Below are positions 1-8,700 of a stretch of DNA of 29,436 nucleotides, in pieces. Position 1 is the stretch's first letter; the number at the start of each line of letters is the position of its first letter. Below the pieces are notes generated by a model. That model ran no database searches and was not told the DNA's origin. It saw only the letters and a list, made by a program, of their open reading frames with translations. This DNA is from JAKACA01 sp050008715 (GTDB lineage: Bacteria; Actinomycetota; Acidimicrobiia; Acidimicrobiales; Bog-793). The stretch covers positions 1 through 29,436 of the forward strand of contig JBEKMC010000030.1 in assembly GCA_050008715.1 (NCBI GenBank), read 5' to 3'. Made by a program: the position numbers and the translations under genes.

Positions 1-145
1 GGTGTGGCCCTCCGCCTTTTCTGGGCGCGGGGGGGGGCGCAAACGTTGGGGTCTTGGGTATCTTGCTGCGCCGGACCCGCCCGACGGGGGTGTGTTTGGG
101 GGTGGGCCCCCCCCCGAAACCACAGCCAGGTCGTGCGGTACCGGC
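1..145. other. Non-coding window edge with long G/C homopolymers
   Basis: No convincing gene is seen in this stretch downstream of the amidotransferase gene. It contains runs of G (around 30-37) and a G-run followed by a C-run around 98-115 that could fold as a hairpin. The composition is unlike the neighbouring coding DNA. It may be a contig end with lower base accuracy, or it may hold the operon terminator; these cannot be told apart from sequence alone. Confidence 0.4.
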
Positions 146-874
146 TCAGCTAGAGACCGACGACGCCTTCGTTGCCGCCGCCACGAGCGCCCTGAACAGG
201 CTGAGGTCCTCTCCCGCCTCCGGATGCCACTGCACGCCGAGGAGAAACGGCACGGAGGCGTCCTCGACGGCCTCGATCGTGCCGTCGTCGGCCCAGGCAG
301 TGGCCACGAGGCCGTCGCCCAGACGTTCGATCGCCTGATGATGGTGAGTGGGAACGCCGGCGCGATCCCAACCGAGCGACTCGGCGAGCAGCGTTCCTGG
401 TCGCACAGAGACGTCATGGAGCCCGTGGCCTGCCGGGATGGGCGAGTGGCCGCTGTGACCGACGGCGTCCGGCAGGTGCTGCACGAGGGTGCCCCCTCGA
501 AGCACGTTGAGGACCTGGAGGCCGCGACAGATGGCCAGCGTCGGCACGGCGTCGCCACACGCCGCCCGCAGCAGGGTCGCCTCGAGCTCGTCACGCTCGT
601 CTCTCGGCTCGCTCGTGCTCTCGTGCGCGGGCGCCCCGTACCGCTCCGGGTTCACGTCCGGGCCACCCGACAGGATCACGGCGTCGAGCCGGTGCAACAG
701 CCGGCCGGCATCCTCTGGCGACAGATCCTGGACAGGGATCAGCACCGGCAGCCCGCCGGCGGATTCGACGGCTCGCGCGTAGCGGGCCGGCAGGAGACAG
801 GCACGGGCGTGCCACTGATTCCAGCGGGCCTGCTCCTCGTAGGCCGTGATCCCGATGACGGGCCTGCGGCTCAT
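146..874 (-). CDS. Class I glutamine amidotransferase-like gamma-glutamyl hydrolase (PuuD family)
   Basis: The 242-residue protein is a peptidase C26 / class I GATase-fold enzyme. The start MSRRPVIGIT is typical of the family. The nucleophile elbow AICRGLQ places Cys116, and GVQWHPE gives the His217/Glu219 pair, so the catalytic triad is complete. Family members such as E. coli PuuD cleave the gamma-glutamyl bond of gamma-glutamyl-GABA, releasing glutamate. The ATG at 874 is chosen because an AGAGG ribosome binding site lies just upstream; an in-frame ATG further upstream would overlap the preceding gene. It is the last gene of a four-gene minus-strand operon, 10 bp after the SDR stop, which suits a final deglutamylation step. 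The exact acyl substrate is inferred, not shown. Confidence 0.9.
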   Translation of the reverse strand: MSRRPVIGITAYEEQARWNQWHARACLLPARYARAVESAGGLPVLIPVQDLSPEDAGRLLHRLDAVILSGGPDVNPERYGAPAHESTSEPRDERDELEATLLRAACGDAVPTLAICRGLQVLNVLRGGTLVQHLPDAVGHSGHSPIPAGHGLHDVSVRPGTLLAESLGWDRAGVPTHHHQAIERLGDGLVATAWADDGTIEAVEDASVPFLLGVQWHPEAGEDLSLFRALVAAATKASSVSS

Positions 875-884
875 CGCGGTCCTC

Positions 885-1649
885 TCAGAGCGGTGTCGTG
901 TAGGCGGCATGGATTCCACCGTCGACGAGGAACGTCGAGGCGGTTATGAACGAGGCGTCGTCAGAGGCAAGAAACGCCGCCGCCGCCGCGATCTCCTCGG
1001 GCTCCCCGAACCGGCCCATCGGGACGTGCACGAGCCGCCGGGCGGCCCGCTCGGGATCCTTGGCGAAGAGCTCCTGCAGCAGGGGCGTGTTGACCGGTCC
1101 CGGGCAGAGGGCGTTCACGCGCACACCGCGCCGGGCGAACTCGACGCCCAACTCCCGCGACATGGCGAGGACACCGCCCTTCGAGGCGGTGTACGAGATC
1201 TGTGACGTCGCCGCCCCGAGGGTGGCGACGAATGACGCCGTATTGATGACGCTCCCACCACCGTGCTCGAGCAGCCGGGCGATTCCGGACTTGCAGCAGA
1301 GATACACGCTCGTGAGGTTCACCTCCTGCACCCGCTGCCAGACGTCGAGGTCGGTGACGAGGATCGAGTCGTCCTCGGGCGGCGAGATGCCGGCGTTGTT
1401 GAAGCACACGTCGAGGCCGCCGAAGCGGTCGACGGCGGCGTCGTACATGGCATCGACCTCGCTCGCGTCGGTGACGTCGGCGTGCACGTAGAGGCCGCCG
1501 ATCTCAGCTGCGATCGCCTCCCCCGCCTCGTCGCTCAGGTCGACGACGACGACGCTGGCGCCCTCGCTGGCGAACCGGCGTGCACTCGCCCGGCCGATCC
1601 CGCTGGCGGCTCCGGTGATGACTGCGACCTTGCCGTCGAGACGTCCCAT
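885..1649 (-). CDS. Short-chain dehydrogenase/reductase (classical SDR)
   Basis: The 254-residue protein is a classical SDR. It has the cofactor motif TGAASGIG (residues 12-19), an acidic Asp37 at the end of beta-2 that favours NAD over NADP, NNAG (84-87), Ser139, and the catalytic YTASK with Tyr153 and Lys157. The C-terminus ends in FLVDGG, as in most family members. An AAGGAG-like site precedes the ATG at a slightly long spacing. The gene lies between an aldehyde dehydrogenase and a gamma-glutamyl hydrolase. My inference is that it oxidises a gamma-glutamylated amino alcohol to the aldehyde used by the upstream dehydrogenase. SDR sequences alone do not reveal substrate, so a different alcohol or keto substrate is possible. 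Confidence 0.9.
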   Translation of the reverse strand: MGRLDGKVAVITGAASGIGRASARRFASEGASVVVVDLSDEAGEAIAAEIGGLYVHADVTDASEVDAMYDAAVDRFGGLDVCFNNAGISPPEDDSILVTDLDVWQRVQEVNLTSVYLCCKSGIARLLEHGGGSVINTASFVATLGAATSQISYTASKGGVLAMSRELGVEFARRGVRVNALCPGPVNTPLLQELFAKDPERAARRLVHVPMGRFGEPEEIAAAAAFLASDDASFITASTFLVDGGIHAAYTTPL

Positions 1650-1771
1650 GATGGCTGGCTCCTTTGCTCGTAGTTGCGATGGGCGACTCTTGCGCTGCGT
1701 CCCGTCGGCGGCCGGTGACGGCGCGCCTGTCGTGGCGGTGGCGACCGTCGCGGGCGCTCGACCACCGTCAC
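1650..1771. other. Spacer inside the catabolic operon
   Basis: These 122 bp separate the aldehyde dehydrogenase and SDR genes, far more than the about 10-bp gaps elsewhere in the operon. I see no gene and no clear terminator. The only recognisable element is the AAGGAG-like ribosome binding site of the SDR gene close to 1661-1666. Confidence 0.4.
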
Positions 1772-3139
1772 TCAGTCCGCCGTGGCGACGAATACGTTCT
1801 TCAGCTCGGTGAAAGCCTCGAGGGCGTCGGGGCCGAGCTCCCGACCGATGCCGGACTGCTTGAAGCCGCCGAACGGAGTCCAGTAGCGCACCGACGAGTG
1901 GGAGTTGACCGACAGCGCGCCGGTGTCGATGGCGCGGGCAACCCGGAAGGCTTTGGCGACGTCTCGTGTCCAGATCGAGCCGGACAGGCCGTAGGGCGTG
2001 TCGTTGGCGATCCGGATCGCGTCAGCCTCGTCCTCGAACGGCACGACCGCCAGGACAGGCCCGAAGATCTCCTCCCGGAACGCCGCCGAGTCCGGCGCCA
2101 CGGGTGCGAGGACGGTGGGTGGGAACCAGTAGCCCGGGCCGTCCGGCACCGTCCCGGCAAAGGCCACGGGAGCGTCGTCGGGCACGTATGCAGCCACGGC
2201 CGAACGCTGCTCGGCGCTGATGAGCGGGCCCATCTCGCTCGTCTCGTCCGCCGGGTCGATGGCACGAAAGCTGCGCACTGCGGGCTCGAGCAGCTCGAGG
2301 AAACGATCGTGCACGCTCGCCTCCACGAGCAGACGCGAGCGTGAGCAGCAGTCCTGGCCGGCGTTGTCGAAGACCGATGCCGGCGCCGTGGCGGCCGCCC
2401 GCTCGAGGTCGGAGTCGGCGAACACGACGTTTGCGCTCTTGCCGCCGAGCTCGAGCGTCACGCGCTTCAGCTGCTCGGCACAGCCGGCCATGATGCGCTT
2501 GCCGACGTCGGTGGAGCCGGTGAAGCAAATCTTCCGCACGAGCGGATGTGTCACGAAACGCCACCCCACGACGCTTCCGCGCCCGGGAAGCACCTGGAAG
2601 ACACCCTCCGGGATGCCTGCTTCGAGGAGCAGCTCGCCGATGCGGATGGCGGTGAGGGGCGTCAGGTCCGCCGGTTTCAACACGACGGCGTTGCCGGCCG
2701 CCAGGGCCGGGCCGAATCCCCATGAGGCGATCGGCATCGGGAAGTTCCACGGCACGATCACGCCGACGACACCGAGTGGTTCCCGGAACGTCACGTCGAT
2801 GCCACCGCCGACGGGAATCTGGCGGCCGAAGAGGCGCTCCGGCGCTCCGGCGTAGTAGTCCAGCACGTCGCGGACGTTCCCGGCCTCCCAGCGGGCATTC
2901 GAGATCGTGTGGCCGGCGTTTCTGACCTCGAGGAGAGCGAGCTCTTCTCGAGCGCCGTCGACGGCGACCGCCGCCCGGCGCAGCAGCCGTGCCCGGTCGC
3001 CCGGGGCCAGCGCCGCCCAACCCTGCTGGGCCACGGCGGCGCGTTCGACGGCAGCGTCGACTTCCTGCAGCTCGAAGTGCTGTATCTGTGTGATGACCTG
3101 CTCGTCGGAAGGGTTGACGACGTCCCGGGTGGTGCTCAT
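1772..3139 (-). CDS. NAD(P)-dependent aldehyde dehydrogenase (PuuC-like position in pathway)
   Basis: The 455-residue protein is an aldehyde dehydrogenase superfamily enzyme, slightly shorter than the usual 470-500 residues. Visible hallmarks are PWNFP (Asn132, oxyanion hole), FTGSTDVGK (cofactor loop, 206-214), LELGGKSA with the general base Glu230, GQDCC with catalytic Cys264, and EEIFGPV (357-362). It would oxidise an aldehyde to a carboxylate in the cytoplasm. Its ribosome binding site GAGGA overlaps the stop codon of the preceding ligase gene and the two genes are 10 bp apart, so they are co-transcribed and probably translationally coupled. In the gamma-glutamylated amine pathways an enzyme of this family converts the gamma-glutamyl-aminoaldehyde to the acid. 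Substrate assignment here rests on context. Confidence 0.93.
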   Translation of the reverse strand: MSTTRDVVNPSDEQVITQIQHFELQEVDAAVERAAVAQQGWAALAPGDRARLLRRAAVAVDGAREELALLEVRNAGHTISNARWEAGNVRDVLDYYAGAPERLFGRQIPVGGGIDVTFREPLGVVGVIVPWNFPMPIASWGFGPALAAGNAVVLKPADLTPLTAIRIGELLLEAGIPEGVFQVLPGRGSVVGWRFVTHPLVRKICFTGSTDVGKRIMAGCAEQLKRVTLELGGKSANVVFADSDLERAAATAPASVFDNAGQDCCSRSRLLVEASVHDRFLELLEPAVRSFRAIDPADETSEMGPLISAEQRSAVAAYVPDDAPVAFAGTVPDGPGYWFPPTVLAPVAPDSAAFREEIFGPVLAVVPFEDEADAIRIANDTPYGLSGSIWTRDVAKAFRVARAIDTGALSVNSHSSVRYWTPFGGFKQSGIGRELGPDALEAFTELKNVFVATAD

Positions 3140-3149
3140 CTGACGTTCC

Positions 3150-4514
3150 TCACATCCGCTCGAAGGAACGGTAACGCTCCCAGTCGGTCACGCTCGACTC
3201 AAAGTTGCGCATCTCCACCTCCGCCATGTTGGCGTAGTGCTCGACGACCCGGTCGCCGAACGCCTCATGGGCGATCCGGCTGGCGACGAAACGGTCCGCT
3301 GCCGCCCGCATCGTGTGCGGCAGACGGGGCGCCGCCGACACATAGGCGTTGCCGACGAACTCGGGCTCGAGGACGAGCTCGCGCTCGACGCCGTGCAGGC
3401 CCCCGGCGACGAGGGCGGCGATGGCGAGGTACGGGTTCACGTCCCCACCTGCGACTCGGCACTCGGCCCGGATCCCCTCGCCGTGGCCGACGATGCGGAA
3501 CGAGCAGGTCCGGTTGTCGCGTCCCCATGCGACCGCGGTCGGCGCGAACGACCCCTCCGCGAAGCGCTTGTAGCTGTTGATGTTCGGCGCGAGCAGCAAC
3601 GTGAAGTCGCCCGTGCAGGCGAGCATTCCTGCCAGGAAGTGCTCGAAGATCTCTGACATGCCGAGATGGCCCTTACCGGCGAACACGGGGACGCCCTCCG
3701 CGTCACGCAACGAGAGGTGGATGTGACAGCTGTTGCCTTCCTTCTGGTCGTACTTGGCCATGAACGTGATGGCGCAGCCCTCCTGGGCGGCGATCTCTTT
3801 GGCACCGAGCTTGAACAGGGCGTGCTCGTCTGCCTTCGGAACGAGCTCGTCGTAGCGGAAGGCGATCTCGTGCTGCCCGAAGTTGCACTCGCCTTTCACG
3901 GACTCGACCCACATCCCGGCGTCGCTCATCTCCCGCCGGATACGCCCGAGCAGAGGTTCGAGGCGCGACGTCCCGAGGATCGAGTAGTCGACGTTGTATC
4001 GGTTGGCCGGCGTGAGGCCGCGGTAACCCCGATCCCAGGCGTCTTCGAAGGAGTTCTCGAACACCATGAATTCGAGCTCGGTGGCGACGAGGCCGGTCCA
4101 GCCCTGGTCGGCGAGGCGAGTCGCCTGCCCCTGCAGAATCTGGCGCGGGGCGGCCGCAACGGGCGCCCCGTCGTCCCAGAGGAGGTCAGCCTGGCAGACG
4201 GCGGTCTTCGGATGCCACGGCATCAGCCGCATCGTCTTCAGGTCGGGCTGCATGACGAAGTCGCCGTAGCCCGTGTCCCAGGAAGACATCTCGTAGCCGG
4301 CGACGGTGTTCATGTCCACGTCGACGGCAAGCAGGTAGGCGCACGCCTCCGTGGCGTTCTCCACGACCTCGCTGAGGAAGTGGTGCGCGTCGAAACGCTT
4401 GCCTTGCAGGCGTCCCTGCATGTCGGTGAAGACGACGAGAACCGTGTCGACGTCGTCCTCGGCGACGAGGCCCTCCAGGTTGTGAATGCTGAGTCGAGCG
4501 GGACCCTTCCTCAA
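3150..4514 (-). CDS. Glutamine synthetase-like gamma-glutamyl-amine ligase (PuuA/GlnA4 type)
   Basis: The 454-residue protein has the glutamine synthetase fold. The metal-binding acidic residues lie in TELEFMVFE (Glu146, Glu148), VKGECNFGQHEI (Glu209, Glu216) and RAECR (Glu351). NSCHIHLSL (261-268) and NRTCSFRI match the ATP and glutamate site of PuuA-like ligases. Such enzymes join glutamate to an amine (putrescine, ethanolamine, isopropylamine) using ATP instead of making glutamine; its place beside ALDH, SDR and amidotransferase genes supports that reading. The start codon is TTG at 4514, chosen because a perfect GGAGGAG lies five bases upstream and the protein begins at the usual position for the family. 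It is the first gene of the operon. True glutamine synthetase activity is less likely but not excluded. Confidence 0.9.
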   Translation of the reverse strand: MRKGPARLSIHNLEGLVAEDDVDTVLVVFTDMQGRLQGKRFDAHHFLSEVVENATEACAYLLAVDVDMNTVAGYEMSSWDTGYGDFVMQPDLKTMRLMPWHPKTAVCQADLLWDDGAPVAAAPRQILQGQATRLADQGWTGLVATELEFMVFENSFEDAWDRGYRGLTPANRYNVDYSILGTSRLEPLLGRIRREMSDAGMWVESVKGECNFGQHEIAFRYDELVPKADEHALFKLGAKEIAAQEGCAITFMAKYDQKEGNSCHIHLSLRDAEGVPVFAGKGHLGMSEIFEHFLAGMLACTGDFTLLLAPNINSYKRFAEGSFAPTAVAWGRDNRTCSFRIVGHGEGIRAECRVAGGDVNPYLAIAALVAGGLHGVERELVLEPEFVGNAYVSAAPRLPHTMRAAADRFVASRIAHEAFGDRVVEHYANMAEVEMRNFESSVTDWERYRSFERM

Positions 4515-4533
4515 TCGATCTCCTCCGATCGGT
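4515..4533 (-). promoter_or_regulatory. Strong ribosome binding site deciding a TTG start
   Basis: On the minus strand GGAGGAG is followed by five bases and TTG. No ATG or GTG sits at a better place for the glutamine-synthetase-like protein, so this site fixes the start. It overlaps one arm of the inverted repeat described at 4527-4550. Confidence 0.75.
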
Positions 4534-4550
4534 GCTCCTTCGGACCGATC
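4527..4550. repeat. Inverted repeat upstream of the gamma-glutamyl ligase operon
   Basis: GATCGGT (4527-4533) and its exact complement ACCGATC (4544-4550) are separated by 10 bases, centred about 25 bp upstream of the TTG start. The size and placement suit an operator for a dimeric repressor controlling the operon, though it could also form a leader hairpin next to the ribosome binding site. No regulator gene that would obviously bind it lies in the window. Confidence 0.45.
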
Positions 4551-4641
4551 ATGCCTCCTGCGGCGTTGCTTGCGCCGGAATCATGCAAGAGCGCGACCGA
4601 TTCCGCCTGGGCCGACCCTCCATCGCGGGCACCTGGCCGCT

Positions 4642-5604
4642 TCAGACGGGGGCGGCGCGCTGCGGCGCCGCCGTGACGAGCAGGCCGGCCACGTCACCGA
4701 CTTCGCCGGGCATGTGCACGGCCCCGCCCAGGTGGAAGGCAAGGCTGTACGGGTTACCCGACGTCCGGTTGTACTCGATGGCGTGGACGACGATCCGGTC
4801 GATGACGAGTCGGGCAGCCTTGGCGTCGGCGCCGATGAGCAAGATGCCGAACTCGTCGGAACCGATACGGCCCACGAGGTCGGAGCCACGGACTGTGTGC
4901 TCGAGAACTTGGGCGGCCTCGACGAGGGCGCGGTCACCCATGTCCGGCCCGCCCGCCCGGTTGATGTGGCCGAGACCGGCCACGTCGGCGCGCAGCATGA
5001 CCGAGGGGCGACCCCGACGGTCGCCGAAGGCGAGCATGCGGTTGCCGACACGCTCGAAATTGCGCGAGTTCATCGCTCCCGTGAGGGGATCGGTCGTCAC
5101 GTAGGGCAAAGGCGAGAGCTCCGTCTCGATCAACGTGGCGAGCTCGGCGAGATCCGAGAGCTCCGACTCGGGGAATGCCCGCTCTTCGGTGTCGAACACC
5201 GCAAGAGCGCCGACGATCTCGCCCCCTGGCGCCCGCACCGGGACGCCGGCGTAGGCGACGAGCCCGGGAGTCGACGCAACGATGGCGATCTCCGCAAAAC
5301 GATCGTCCGCCCGGGCATTTGCCACCATGAGGGGCCGGCCCGAGGCCACGACGTGTGAGCAGAACCAGTATTCCCGTGACTGCTGGCCCAGCTGGAGGCC
5401 GGCCTGCTTGGCACCCCATACGGCCTTGAGCAGGACACGGCGTTCGGCCACGACGCTGAAGATGCCGATCGGGGTGCCGCCGAGGCGCGCCGCCAGCTGC
5501 ACGACGCGGTCGAATCGTGCCTCAGGAGGGGTGTCCAGCAGCCTGAGCTCCTGCAACGCGAACAGCCGCCCGGTCTCGTCGGACGCGTACGGTGCCGCCT
5601 TCAC
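4642..5604 (-). CDS. GAF-GGDEF diguanylate cyclase
   Basis: The 320-residue soluble protein has an N-terminal GAF sensor domain (about residues 20-165, with RLLDTPPEARFD, FCSHVV and YAGVPVR, typical of GAF domains beside GGDEF) and a C-terminal GGDEF domain (about 170-310). The domain starts with DPLTGAMNSRNF; Asp207 is the expected metal ligand. The signature is GSDEF (248-252), with Ser replacing the second Gly. An inhibitory RxxD site (Arg239-Asp242) lies exactly five residues upstream. It would make cyclic di-GMP in response to a ligand bound by GAF; activity with GSDEF needs testing. The start is GTG at 5604 with no ribosome binding site but a good -10 box six bases away, so it is probably leaderless. 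It precedes the ligase operon by 127 bp. Confidence 0.87.
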   Translation of the reverse strand: MKAAPYASDETGRLFALQELRLLDTPPEARFDRVVQLAARLGGTPIGIFSVVAERRVLLKAVWGAKQAGLQLGQQSREYWFCSHVVASGRPLMVANARADDRFAEIAIVASTPGLVAYAGVPVRAPGGEIVGALAVFDTEERAFPESELSDLAELATLIETELSPLPYVTTDPLTGAMNSRNFERVGNRMLAFGDRRGRPSVMLRADVAGLGHINRAGGPDMGDRALVEAAQVLEHTVRGSDLVGRIGSDEFGILLIGADAKAARLVIDRIVVHAIEYNRTSGNPYSLAFHLGGAVHMPGEVGDVAGLLVTAAPQRAAPV

Positions 5605-5616
5605 GTGCCGAGATTA
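5605..5616 (-). promoter_or_regulatory. -10 box implying a leaderless diguanylate cyclase mRNA
   Basis: On the minus strand TAATCT (5616-5611) is followed by six bases and then the GTG start at 5604. This is the spacing between a TANNNT -10 element and a transcription start, so transcription should begin at the start codon. There is no Shine-Dalgarno sequence. No clear -35 was found. Confidence 0.5.
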
Positions 5617-5658
5617 GTGGCGGCGGGCACCCTGGTTTGCCGACGGCGCCCGGACGTG

Positions 5659-5709
5659 CACGACACTGGACCCGATCCGGCACGACGCTGGACCCGATCC
5701 GGCACGACA
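5659..5709. repeat. 22-bp tandem repeat, 2.4 copies, abutting a start codon
   Basis: Two consecutive 22-bp units, 5659-5680 and 5681-5702, differ at one base. A third partial copy begins at 5703 and runs into the ATG at 5710. It lies in the divergent region between the diguanylate cyclase and the propeller-lectin gene. It may be a protein-binding array, a leftover of a mobile-element end, or replication slippage. Confidence 0.8.
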
Positions 5710-8700
5710 ATGGGGCCAGCCAGCAGTTACCGTGCCGCAATGCTCGTCACCCTCGTCGCGACGCTTGTGGCCGCCCTCCAGCTCGCTGTGCTGCCCCTCG
5801 TGTCGACAACCGCCGCCGCACAGGGCAGGACGACCACCACGTCGGTAGTGGGTGCCGATGCCGACGGGCTCGGCACGAACTGGTACCCGAGCGCCGGGAT
5901 CTCGCCGGCGCAGGTCAACACGAAGGACTTCGGGGAGCTGTTCAACCTCCAACTGCCCTCTGTCGCCCCGGCCGATTCCGGCTCCGGGGCCGGTTCCGAG
6001 GACGCGGTCCCGCCGGGCCAGATCTACGCCCAGCCGATCGTGGCCGACGGTGTCCTCCTCGTCGTCACCGAGACCGACAACGCCTACGGGCTCAATCCGA
6101 AGACGGGCGCCGTCAAGTGGGAGCGGAACTTCGGGGCGGCGTTTCAGTCGAGCGTCATCAACTGCGGTGACCTGGCCCCGAACGTCGGCATCACCGGCAC
6201 CCCCGTGGTCGACAGCTCGACCGGTATCGCCTACTTCACGACCGACACGATCCCGGCCGTGGGGCAGTCGCTCTGGCAGATGCAGGCCGTTGACATCGCC
6301 ACCGGAACAGAGGTCGCCAATTTCCCTGTCAGCATCAAGGGGCCCGCCACGAACGACCCGTCGGAGACGTTCGACCCGGTGTACCAGATGCAGCGCCCCG
6401 GTCTCGCCTACGTCGACGGCGAGGTGTACGCAGCCTTCGGGGCGCATTGCGACTTCTCGACGTGGTACGGCTGGATCGCCGGCGTGAGCACCGGCGGAGT
6501 CCTCGACGACATGTGGGTCGACGAGACCGGAGGGGGTGACGGAGCCGGGATCTGGGGCCCGGGCGGGATCGTCGTCGACAGCGAGGGCAACCTCTACGTG
6601 GCCACCGGCAACAGCAACGGCAACGGCAACACACCGGGACCCGGTTCCGGGCTCGGGGCACCCCAGCCGGCCGGCCTCGGCGAGTGCGTCCTCAAGCTCG
6701 CGACGGGCGGTGCTCACCTGCAGTTGGCCGACTACTTCTGCCCCTCGGATGCCGCCGTCCTCAACAACTACGACGGTGACCTCGGGTCGGGCTCGCCGAC
6801 CGGCCTTCCGGCCTCCTTCGGGACGTCGAAGGAGCCGGACCTGCTCGTGGAGGCCGGCAAGTCGGGCGAGGTCTACCTGCTCGACCGCGACGATCTCGGT
6901 GGCGTCGACCAGGGACCTGGAGGCGCCGACGACGTCGTGCAGGAGACCGGGCCGCGGGGCGGTGAGTGGTCCCACCCGGCCGTCTGGCCAGGTGACGGCG
7001 GCTACGTGTACATCACGACCGGCAGCCCGGGAGCCAGAGCCGGGGGGACCTCCGGCGAGCTCGACATCTACCAGCGAGTCGCCACCGATGGCGACGTCTC
7101 GCTCAACTGGGTGGGCGACGTGCCGGGCATGCACTTCGGCAGTAGCGCACCGATCGTGACCTCGAACGGCACGCAAGCGGGCAGCGCCATCGTCTGGGAA
7201 ATCGTCCGCACGAGCAGTAGCAACGACGGTGCCCAGCTGCGTGCCTACGGCGCCGCTCCCGTGGCCGGCACGGGCAGCAACGCGGCTGACAGCCTCCCTC
7301 TCCTGTGGCACGCCTTTGTCGGCAATTCGACGAAGTTCGACCCGCCGCTCGCCAGCGGTGGCCGGATCTACGTCGGCAACTCCGACGGCCAGATCCTCGC
7401 CTTCGGCACTCGCAAAGGAGCTCCGCCCCTCGCCGGCGCAGCGGTCAGGGCGCCCGACACCGTGCTCGGCTCGACCTCGAAGGTGGCGGCGGTCTTCACG
7501 GCCACAGGTCCCGTCACCGTCAGCGCCGTCTCGGTGAGCGTGTCGACGAGCGGTGCTTCCGGAGCGTTCCTCACGACCGGCCTCGCCAGCCCGGTGCATC
7601 TGAGCGCCGGCAAGACGATCACCGTTCCGATCAGCTTCGATCCGAAGATCGTCGGCGGCCAGCAGGGCACCCTGACGCTCACCACGAACCTCGGGACGGT
7701 CTCGGTGACCCTCAGCGGGCGGGGTCTGCCGGAGGGCGTCCCGATCGCGGCGACGCCGACGGCACTGGACTTCGGCCTCCAGCCGATCGGAGGGGGTGTC
7801 GTACAAAGGACCGTCTCGTTCGAGAACACGTCCAAGTCGCCGTTCACCGTCGACGCGCTCGAGATCGAGTCCGGCGCGCCGGCACCGTTCGCGGTGGGAA
7901 CGGTGTCGGCGCCGCTTCCGTCGCTCGCGCCCGGGACCTCGCTCGACGTACCCGTCGACTTCACACCGCCTGCCACCTCCGGCGACTTCGTCCAGAACTT
8001 CACCGACCACCTCGTGATCACGACGAGCGCCGGTGAGGCCGTCGTGCCCCTCGCCGGATCCGCCGCCCCACCGCCACAGATCACGATCAGCTCGCTGAGC
8101 CTGAACGTCGGGACGGTGGCGACCGGCCAGAGCGGCATCGTGAGCTTCACGGTAGGCAACCGCGGGGGCACGCCCCTCGAGATCACGAAGTCCAAGCCGC
8201 CGACGGGTCTCGGTTTCTCCGCAGTGACCTCACTACCCGAGGGGACCGTCGTCGCTGCGCACACGAACTTGGTGGAGACCGTGCGCTTCTCCCCCACATC
8301 CGGCGGGGCAGCCCAGGCCACCTGGGTGATCAACGGTGACGACAGCTCGGGGCTCCAGACGATCACGATCAGCGGTACGGGTGCGGCGGAGCACGTCGTG
8401 CCGTCGATCCTTCAGCCGGGCTGGCACCTGAGCGGGCGGGCGGCTCTCTCGAAAGGGAACCTCTGGCTCACGCCCGTGATGAAGGACACGGCTGGAGCGG
8501 CGTTCTGGGATGCTCGAGTGCCGACCGCAAGCCTGAGAGCCTCCTTCACCGCCCAGATGACGGGAGGCACCGGCGGCAACGGCCTGACGTTCGCTCTCGC
8601 CGGCACGAGCGCCGTGCCGGCGGAGCCGGGCCGCGTCGGCACGCGCCTCGGGTTCGCCGGAATCCCGGCGGTCGCGGTTGCGTTGCAGACCTCCTCGAGT

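Noticed and set aside
5614..8010. Open frame of 798 codons on the minus strand
   Set aside because: It is antisense to the propeller-lectin gene, Arg-rich, with no ribosome binding site and no domain pattern; long antisense frames are common at this GC content.
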